A stretch of 13,160 bases of DNA from Balneolaceae bacterium (GTDB lineage Bacteria > Bacteroidota > Rhodothermia > Balneolales > Balneolaceae): assembly GCA_007123785.1 (NCBI GenBank), contig SLGL01000071.1:1-13160 (forward strand), written 5' to 3'. The position numbers were made by a program, and so were the translations under genes. The notes below the pieces were generated by a model that saw nothing but the letters and a program-made list of their open reading frames with translations, was not told where the DNA came from and did not search any database. This document shows, in pieces, positions 7,120 through 13,160 of this stretch (the stretch's first letter is position 1; each line of letters starts with the position of its first letter).

Positions 7120-7276
7120 TACCTTTAACCTTCTAACGGAGATAACGGCCACCTTGACCTTTACTCTGCAGTTATACATAAATTACTTGGCATTATTAGC
7201 ATTTTTTAATATTTAAAAGTGGTATTAAAAACCATATTAGCCTGAAAATCACTTTCAACTCAATAAATCAACCATC

Positions 7277-8377
7277 ATGGAGAATCAGAATAATAATAGT
7301 CCGGGAGATAAGCCGAAAGAAGAAGTCAGCGAAATGGATCTGAAAAAATTACAAGAAAATATTCATAATGAGTTAAAAATAGCTCGAAATGTACTTTCCC
7401 AAAAGAGTTCATTGACTTTGCCGGAGTTGGCCGCGCTCTTTAATAATATCGCTTATACCGGTGGAGGTATTGACCACACAGATTATGAACGAAAACAATG
7501 GACGAAACAAATTGACAATGCCGTTTCCGCACAAGGATGGGAGGTTGTATGGGGGCCAGCCTGGCATTATCCCGATATGGTTTCTGAGTCGGATGCCTGT
7601 ATGTTTATCGCGAAGGCCAAACAGGAACAAAAAATGATGGTCGTAATTCGGGGTACAAATCCGTATAGCCTCAGTTCATGGTTCAGCCAGGATTTTGATA
7701 CCGGCGTGATGGAATCGATCCGGGACCTGGACCCCGCCGCACCGGAAAACGCCACAATTGCAAGAGGCACTCACATAGGAACCCGGATCTTGCTAAATGA
7801 ACTTCCCGATCCCGTAACTAAAAAAAGTGCAGGCGAATTTCTTGATTCTCTATCGCCAAAGCCATCGATCATTTATATCACAGGCCACAGCCTTGGAGCG
7901 ACAATAACACCTCCCTATTTTTTATATCTGAATTACCTGTTGAACGCTGGCAAGAATGGAGACCAATCAACCCTGGTTCCACTCAGTTTCGCAGGGCTTA
8001 CACCGGGCGGTAAGAATTTCAACCGGTATTTTGAACAAATGCTTGATGGTATCCCCTATTTCCGATTTGTAAACTCACTCGACATTGCGCCATTCTGCTG
8101 GTGGTCAAAACAGGGTGTACTTACGATTTATGATCATGAAGGGTGCGGTCCTTTCTACGGCAGGCCTGATATTATCATCGATGAACTTTTTCACGGAATA
8201 GAAGGAAAATATGAAGAAATTAAGGATAAATTTTTACTCAGCGGCCGATGTGAACATTCATATGAACTCTGGGAAACTGAAGCGCTGCATCAGCACCACG
8301 TTGCCACCTATCTGTCACTGATCATCAACAATAAAAAACTGCAAGAGAAATGGGATGAATCGATCAAACGGTTTTGA
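7277..8377 (+). CDS. Class 3 lipase-like alpha/beta hydrolase
   Basis: 366 residues with the fungal-lipase-like (class 3, PF01764) core. VVIRGT at 122-127 matches the oxyanion-loop region of the family (F/I-R-G-T), followed by a W-x-x-DF element (W135, D139). The nucleophile elbow ITGHSLGA is at 201-208 with S205. The likely acid is D269 in VNSLDIAPF and the likely base is one of the histidines 338, 340 or 341 in ALHQHHVATYL. The N-terminal 45 residues are polar and charged, probably disordered or coiled. There is no signal peptide, unlike secreted class 3 lipases, so it may act in the cytoplasm or on the inner membrane face. Substrate is unknown. The gene stands alone, follows non-coding debris, lacks a clear Shine-Dalgarno sequence, and converges on recD with only 12 bp between stops. 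Confidence 0.85.
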   Translation: MENQNNNSPGDKPKEEVSEMDLKKLQENIHNELKIARNVLSQKSSLTLPELAALFNNIAYTGGGIDHTDYERKQWTKQIDNAVSAQGWEVVWGPAWHYPDMVSESDACMFIAKAKQEQKMMVVIRGTNPYSLSSWFSQDFDTGVMESIRDLDPAAPENATIARGTHIGTRILLNELPDPVTKKSAGEFLDSLSPKPSIIYITGHSLGATITPPYFLYLNYLLNAGKNGDQSTLVPLSFAGLTPGGKNFNRYFEQMLDGIPYFRFVNSLDIAPFCWWSKQGVLTIYDHEGCGPFYGRPDIIIDELFHGIEGKYEEIKDKFLLSGRCEHSYELWETEALHQHHVATYLSLIINNKKLQEKWDESIKRF

Positions 8378-8386
8378 TCGATTCAT
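8355..8386. terminator. Strong hairpin between convergent lipase and recD genes
   Basis: ATGAATCGATCAAA (8355-8368) pairs perfectly with 8373-8386 around the loop CGGT: 14 base pairs without mismatch. It covers the last codons and stop of the lipase gene and ends just before the recD stop at 8390. A bidirectional terminator is the simplest reading, but there is no run of T on either side, so it may instead protect mRNA 3' ends. Confidence 0.6.
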
Positions 8387-8389
8387 TAT

Positions 8390-10198
8390 TTAGAGCTTCT
8401 CTTTCAGTCCGGTAAATCTCACGGTTTTTCTGCTGATTCCTTTTTCAAAAAGTGACAATTCTCCATAGAGTGAGAATTGGTTTTTGGCTCTTGTGACGGC
8501 CGTGTAGATCAACTCCCGCGTTAAAATGGAAGTATCTTGTGCCGGAAGCAGCAGGTTAACGTGCTCAAATTCCGATCCCTGGCTTTTGTGCACCGTAAGA
8601 AAGTAAGCCGGTTCAGCATGCATTAAACGCTGTGGTTTGATCCGCTTGACCTGTGAACCCGATTCAACATGAACCCACAATTCACCTTTTTCACTGCGGA
8701 CACAAACTCCCAGATCCCCATTAAAAACACCCAGGTTATAATCATTTTTCGTAATGATCACCGGTCTGCCGTGATACCACTCTTGTTCAAAAACAGCAAT
8801 TCTTCTCGCTGCGATCTGCTCTTCAGCAAGCCGGTTCAGCCTTTCGGTTCCGACCAGCCCGCGCCTGAGCACAGCCAGCCAGATCGACTTTTTCCAAAAA
8901 CCGAGCAGCTCTTCAGGATGCCCCAGTTCTTTACACTTGCCAAGTCTTTTTTCAATACCATTCAAAAGTTTCTCAAAATCAGTTTTGTTATACTGAAAAG
9001 CAGAATGACTCAGATCATCAAATGAAGTAAACAATTCTGAAGTAACTTCCGGATTAGAATCTCCATCTTTAATGATCTCCGCGAGTTTTCCAATTCCGCT
9101 GTTCTTTTCAAAACGGTAACTTTTGGTCAGATAAACAATCGAATCGTCGATAACGGATTGCTCTGATACCGGCAGATTTTTCCCTGCACCGGCCTTTTCC
9201 AGCAAGATTGCTGTCTCAGACAAAAATTGGTTGCCTGGTTTTTGACACAGATCGGCAAAAACCGAACCCGCTTCTACTGAAGCAAGCTGATCTTTATCGC
9301 CCAGTAGGATCAGGCGTGTTTTTTCACTCAGATGGGTAATCAGCCGGTACATCAGCGTTAGGTCGATCATAGACGCTTCATCCACGATCACCAGCTCGTG
9401 GTGCAATATTTTTTTTTCAACAGGCGGCAATAAGCCCCGGTTTTCGGTCCCTGAGAGCAGACGATGAACTGTTTTTGCTTCTTTTGGAATATGCCGGATC
9501 TCTTCATCACTCAGCCCGATCATTTTCAGCTCACGGTTCAGCGATTCACCCATTCTTCCTGCAGCCTTTCCGGTGGGTGCTGCCAGAGCGATACTCAATC
9601 TTCGGCCGGATAACCGTTGCTGCAGAGCCAGAATCCGTGCAACCGTGGTGGTTTTTCCGGTTCCCGGACCGCCCGAAATAATCAAAAACGGTTTGATAAC
9701 AGACATCACAGCGGCTACTTTCTGCCAGTTGATTCCAGGCTCTTCTTCTTTGAAAAGTGAATCCAGATGTCTTGAAATTTCAGGCAATGCATGCCTGGAC
9801 GGCTGGCCAGCTTCCAAACCGGAAATCCAGTTTGCTACTGATAATTCGTAATTTCGGATTCTCCGAAACAGAATGTTTTCATTTTCAAGTTTGAAAGGAC
9901 TTTCACCCCTTCCATTCCCGATAATTCGGCTTTCAGCAAGTTGTGAAGGATGGATCGGCTGATCAGAAAATTGATTTATAGATTCAACCTCCAGGTCAAG
10001 TTGTTTTACCCAGGATTTAGGTGGAATCTTAAGCGGCAGCGAAGTATGTCCGGCCTTCAGAAAAAGAGATGAAAAAACTACACACAGTTTTTCCTCTTCG
10101 GTCATATTTCCGAACTCCTGTTCCAAAAAACGGATCAGTTCAATTTCGTATGTCCCGATCCATCCAGACCGGGTACCATCATTCCACCAATTATTCAT
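8390..10198 (-). CDS. recD: Exodeoxyribonuclease V alpha subunit (RecD helicase)
   Basis: The fast 5'-to-3' superfamily 1 helicase motor of RecBCD, which unwinds broken DNA ends and helps the complex respond to Chi. 602 residues, as in E. coli (608). Residues 1-150 form the RecD N-terminal domain that contacts RecC. Helicase motifs follow in order: Walker A SGGPGTGKTTT (175-185, K182), PTGKAAGRM (208-216), Walker B VIVDEASMID (270-279), LLGDKDQLASVEAGSVFADL (298-317), TKSYRF (358-363), LTVHKSQGSEFEHV (534-547) and ELIYTAVTRAKNQ (562-574). The small SH3-like insert around 475-525 is also present. The presence of the N-terminal domain and length exclude the longer RecD2 type. It lies downstream of recB on the same strand with a 112-bp gap, whereas the E. 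coli genes overlap. I saw no good ribosome binding site before the ATG. Confidence 0.95.
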   Translation of the reverse strand: MNNWWNDGTRSGWIGTYEIELIRFLEQEFGNMTEEEKLCVVFSSLFLKAGHTSLPLKIPPKSWVKQLDLEVESINQFSDQPIHPSQLAESRIIGNGRGESPFKLENENILFRRIRNYELSVANWISGLEAGQPSRHALPEISRHLDSLFKEEEPGINWQKVAAVMSVIKPFLIISGGPGTGKTTTVARILALQQRLSGRRLSIALAAPTGKAAGRMGESLNRELKMIGLSDEEIRHIPKEAKTVHRLLSGTENRGLLPPVEKKILHHELVIVDEASMIDLTLMYRLITHLSEKTRLILLGDKDQLASVEAGSVFADLCQKPGNQFLSETAILLEKAGAGKNLPVSEQSVIDDSIVYLTKSYRFEKNSGIGKLAEIIKDGDSNPEVTSELFTSFDDLSHSAFQYNKTDFEKLLNGIEKRLGKCKELGHPEELLGFWKKSIWLAVLRRGLVGTERLNRLAEEQIAARRIAVFEQEWYHGRPVIITKNDYNLGVFNGDLGVCVRSEKGELWVHVESGSQVKRIKPQRLMHAEPAYFLTVHKSQGSEFEHVNLLLPAQDTSILTRELIYTAVTRAKNQFSLYGELSLFEKGISRKTVRFTGLKEKL

Positions 10199-10310
10199 AA
10201 TTGTACGGTGGACAGCTTGTCCGGCACTTGGGGGTTGAGTACAATATCATTTGTTTTATGGTTTTGAAATCAGGATTCATTCTTTCATACAGCTCAGGGG
10301 TTTGCAGAGT

Positions 10311-13160
10311 TTATGAGGAACGGGTCAGCGACCCGTTGTACAGTTCTTTTTCGAGGTTTTTGATGATTTTTAGTTCGGGTTTGTGAAACCAGATGCCGTT
10401 TTGGGAGCCTTTTCTCATTCCTCGTACAAACAGGTAGGCTACGCCGCCAAACTGCTTCTCATAATCAAAATCCGGTATTCGTTTTTCAAGATATTTTTTC
10501 AGAGCCAGTGTGTAGAGGTGATACTGCAGATCATAGCCTGATTCTTCAATTTCCAGTTTAAGCCGCTCAGGTGTATAATCGGCAAGTGAATCACCAAGAT
10601 GATTCGATTTGTAATCGAGGATGGTGTATATGCCGTTCTGGCGTACGATTAAATCGATAAAACCGGTCATAAAATGTTTAGCAAACTGAAACTGAGGTGA
10701 AGGACGTTCTCCATCCCGGATAATTCGAAACAAGCGGTCGGCCGATGTTTCCGAAGCTGGAAAATAAAACTCCATTTCCCGAAGCTGATCTTTTTTCTCC
10801 ATCTTATCCAGACTCACACCGGGAATGTGAGAAGTAGTTACTTCACGAATCATTTGCTGCGCTGAAGGCACCCATTTCGAACTGATCCGGTATTGGTCAA
10901 GAACTTCTTCGATCATACCGGAGTAATCGGCTTCGGAGGCTTCGGTAAAATCAAAGTCGTTATGCTCAAACAGCTTATGGATCGCTGTTCCGGCCGTTGC
11001 ACCGCGCGGGAATGTGAATATGTTCAGCTCACGGCTTTCTTCTTCAGTCTTATCGAATAATCCGAGATAGTTCTCCATCACCTGATCATAATCGGGCTGG
11101 TGAGGTTCTGACTTGTGGTGCACCAGTGAGGAGAAACTCCCCAGTTTACGCTGCACCTGCAGCTCTTTCCTCCCACTGTAAGGTTCGTATAGCAATTTTT
11201 CTGTAATGCGCCCCGCTTTCTTGACTTTCGTTTTCCTAACTTCAGCATCCTCCAGGATTTTCAGATCAATCGTATCTGAAGATTCTTCTGCCAGATCCTT
11301 CAGACGTTCCAGAAAAAGTTTATCTGTGATATCTCCTTTATTACTAACTTTTCCGTTATCCCGAACAGCTTTTTCCACCTGATCTTTGCCCAGCAGGATG
11401 GCACCAAGTCCCGAACAAACCGAGCTGGTATGAGAGGCCCAGAAAAGGTGGCAGACATACTTCGCACGGGTCATTGCCACATACGCTTTACGGGCTTCTT
11501 CAGCAACTGATTCAAGCAGAAACTGATCCTCTGCATTTCTCCGTTGGTCATTGTCTTGCTGATCGATATTCAATACTACATTACGAGTGTTTTCCTGGTG
11601 ATAAGGGATAATTTTATCCTTCACCCGGTCGCGACCTTCCCATAATGAAGGGCAAAAAACCACCGGAAACTGCAAACCTTTACTGTTGTGAACCGTACTG
11701 ATCTTCACCAGGTTCTGATCACTCTCCAAAAGTAGTGTTCGTTCATCATCTTCACCGGGCTCAGCTTTCTCTTTTCTGAACCATGAGAATAAGGAGTGCG
11801 GATCAAGTCCGCCCTCTCTTTCCGCTGTTGAGCAGATATCCGCCAGTTGTGAAAGGTTGGTCAAAACCCGTTCCGCATCATTCAGACGCGAAAGTTCAGC
11901 CAGCCGGTTGTCCTTTACCATCAATGACCGGAACATTGGATAGAAGCCGTCATTCGTCCAAATTTCGCTGAGCATCTGTAACTCATCGATCAATGCCTGG
12001 CGTTTTTTTTCGTCTTCTTTCAATTCATACAACCCGGAAAGACCTACCCCAAAAAAACCGGTGGTGAGTGCATTGTTCAGATCTGTTCTGTTCAGCGGAT
12101 CCAGGACAGCAGGCATCAATAGCTCAAGACGGTGCGCTTCAAATGTCTCGAAAACTTGTTGTCTGGACTGCGTAACTGAATCTACACCAATCTTTTTTAA
12201 CATCTGTTTGATCTCAAAAGCATCTTGATGGCCGTAGACCAGGACAGCTATATCTCCCGCCTGCAGAGGGCGCCCTTTTATGGTTGCTTCCCCTCCCTCA
12301 GCGAGATCAAGTAGCTGTGCAATTTCGTTCACAGTTTGCCGAAAAGTGAATTCTTTTGCATCGGCTTTATTACCATCAACACCACTTTTGGCTGTAATTC
12401 TGAAAACACCCCCAGCTTCACCATCCATAACAAACTCATCCGCAATCTCTTTCTTTCCGGAATTTGATTTGAAATATTCTACATTATCATCTATAAATGA
12501 CTGGTGTTCATGATAAAAGAGGTGATTTACTGCTTTAATGAGCCTTGGTGTACTCCGGTAATTATTCTGAAGTGTATAGAGGTTTTCAGCGGACGACTCC
12601 CTCGCCCCGAAATAGGTGTAGATATCGGCCCCCCGAAACGCATATATCGCCTGCTTCGGGTCGCCAATCATCAGCAGCCCACTCTCTTCGAAATCGTGCG
12701 GATAGATCGCATCAAGAATGCCATACTGGACAGGATCAGTATCCTGGAATTCATCCACCAGGGCAAATGGATACTTTTTCAGCAATTCCTTCGCAAGAGA
12801 ATCACCCCTTCCAGGCTGCTCTAAAGCTTCAAGAAGATTTGTTAAGAGACTATCATAAGTAACTGTGCCAGAGTTATATGATATTTTTTTTCTGAATTCA
12901 TCTATTTCCTGAAAAGCCTCTGTAATCAGGACGGTTTTTATTTGGTCAATATCCCGGATCAGTTCATAGTAGTCATTGCAAATTTCAAAAAAACGGTGAT
13001 GTTTTGTGGATTCTGCTTTTCTTGATGCAGGGAGGTTGGATTCATCGTAGAGATAATCTGAAATAAAATAGTTTAAACTTTCTGGCGAATCCTGGCTGAA
13101 CTCCTCATCCTCCAGAAAAGAAATCAGCTTATTCAGCCGTGAATCAAGATACTGCTGAAA
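10311..13160 (-). CDS. recB: Exodeoxyribonuclease V beta subunit (RecB), 5' part beyond window
   Basis: RecB is the 3'-to-5' helicase and the sole nuclease of RecBCD, and loads RecA after Chi. The frame is open from the right edge to TAA at 10311: 949 residues are visible of about 1150-1250, so the N-terminus with Walker A is outside. Numbering from the edge, Walker B VDEFQDTD is at 135-142, GDPKQAIYAFRGAD at 166-179, NNYRSTP at 199-205, VHNSKGLQFP near nucleotides 11664-11692, and a motif VI VAMTRAK follows. The C-terminal nuclease domain has H728 (GTAIHKLFEH), D836 (TGFIDLI), D849 and K851 (LDYKSN), then YDLQYHLYTLAL, matching E. coli H956, D1067, D1080, K1082. All catalytic residues are intact. 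A TTG at 12785 is an internal codon and not the start. recD follows; recC would be expected outside the window. Confidence 0.95.
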   Translation of the reverse strand, partial: FQQYLDSRLNKLISFLEDEEFSQDSPESLNYFISDYLYDESNLPASRKAESTKHHRFFEICNDYYELIRDIDQIKTVLITEAFQEIDEFRKKISYNSGTVTYDSLLTNLLEALEQPGRGDSLAKELLKKYPFALVDEFQDTDPVQYGILDAIYPHDFEESGLLMIGDPKQAIYAFRGADIYTYFGARESSAENLYTLQNNYRSTPRLIKAVNHLFYHEHQSFIDDNVEYFKSNSGKKEIADEFVMDGEAGGVFRITAKSGVDGNKADAKEFTFRQTVNEIAQLLDLAEGGEATIKGRPLQAGDIAVLVYGHQDAFEIKQMLKKIGVDSVTQSRQQVFETFEAHRLELLMPAVLDPLNRTDLNNALTTGFFGVGLSGLYELKEDEKKRQALIDELQMLSEIWTNDGFYPMFRSLMVKDNRLAELSRLNDAERVLTNLSQLADICSTAEREGGLDPHSLFSWFRKEKAEPGEDDERTLLLESDQNLVKISTVHNSKGLQFPVVFCPSLWEGRDRVKDKIIPYHQENTRNVVLNIDQQDNDQRRNAEDQFLLESVAEEARKAYVAMTRAKYVCHLFWASHTSSVCSGLGAILLGKDQVEKAVRDNGKVSNKGDITDKLFLERLKDLAEESSDTIDLKILEDAEVRKTKVKKAGRITEKLLYEPYSGRKELQVQRKLGSFSSLVHHKSEPHQPDYDQVMENYLGLFDKTEEESRELNIFTFPRGATAGTAIHKLFEHNDFDFTEASEADYSGMIEEVLDQYRISSKWVPSAQQMIREVTTSHIPGVSLDKMEKKDQLREMEFYFPASETSADRLFRIIRDGERPSPQFQFAKHFMTGFIDLIVRQNGIYTILDYKSNHLGDSLADYTPERLKLEIEESGYDLQYHLYTLALKKYLEKRIPDFDYEKQFGGVAYLFVRGMRKGSQNGIWFHKPELKIIKNLEKELYNGSLTRSS
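10319..10337. repeat. REP-like palindrome in the last codons of recB
   Basis: AACGGGTC (10319-10326) and GACCCGTT (10330-10337) are perfect inverted copies around a 3-base loop. The palindrome encodes the residues NGSLTR just before the recB stop, beyond the conserved nuclease domain. Its G/C-rich arms stand out in this AT-rich neighbourhood. It could be a dispersed REP-type element that was captured as a coding tail, or an mRNA hairpin between recB and recD. Confidence 0.5.

Larger units (their letters stand above)
6513..7276. other. 764-bp region without an intact gene
   Basis: It holds a degenerate 7-nt-period repeat (6579-6635) and two start-less coding remnants in divergent orientation (6639-6840 and 6841-7119), each described separately. 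The last 157 bases (7120-7276) are AT-rich non-coding sequence that presumably holds the promoter of the lipase gene. No tRNA, terminator or clear RNA gene was seen. Confidence 0.6.

Noticed and set aside
10201..10386. Plus-strand frame of 61 residues across the recB-recD gap
   Set aside because: It overlaps the end of recB in antisense, has no recognisable motif and no ribosome binding site.
12785..12785. TTG at 12785 as the start of recB
   Set aside because: The frame stays open to the window edge, and the upstream translation (for example TVTYDSLLTNLLEAL) is typical RecB sequence leading into the Walker B motif.
8390..13160. recB-recD as part of a new defence system
   Set aside because: All motifs and residues match the classical RecBCD subunits, and no accessory defence genes accompany them in the window.

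Overview
This 13.2 kb window reads as ordinary bacterial chromosome. It probably comes from the Bacteroidota/Balneolota (FCB) lineage. The moderate-to-low G+C, AT-rich intergenic spaces, scarcity of strong Shine-Dalgarno sequences and mix of genes fit that group, but no rRNA or other taxonomic marker is present, so the assignment is an inference. I see no phage, transposase, integrase, tRNA, rRNA or CRISPR array.

Left part (1-3634, minus strand): the window opens in a complex II operon of the fumarate-reductase type, transcribed right to left as frdA, frdB, frdC, with frdC running off the left edge. The flavoprotein and iron-sulfur subunits follow the Escherichia coli FrdA/FrdB pattern almost residue for residue at the catalytic and cluster-binding sites. 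A small TPR-like protein of unknown role lies just upstream of frdA on the same strand.

Middle (3903-6512, plus strand): three genes of unrelated type follow one another. They are a cyclase-family (kynurenine-formamidase-like) metal hydrolase with an N-terminal export signal, a MobA-type molybdenum cofactor guanylyltransferase, and a roughly ten-helix membrane protein of unknown function that appears to be an internal duplication. A 764-bp region (6513-7276) then holds no intact gene. It contains a degenerate 7-nt-period tandem repeat and two divergently oriented, start-less gene tails that look like debris from a rearrangement.

Right part (7277-13160): a cytoplasmic-looking class 3 lipase (plus strand) ends in a 14-bp perfect hairpin that separates it from the convergent recD. 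Upstream of recD on the same minus strand is recB, which runs off the right edge. These are the RecBCD-type (not AddAB-type) helicase-nuclease subunits that process double-strand breaks and degrade foreign DNA. recC is not in view. A REP-like palindrome forms the last codons of recB.

I found no convincing new multi-gene system. The items most worth a second look are the duplicated membrane protein at 5472-6512, the divergent gene remnants with the neighbouring heptanucleotide repeat at 6579-7119, and the palindrome built into the recB tail.
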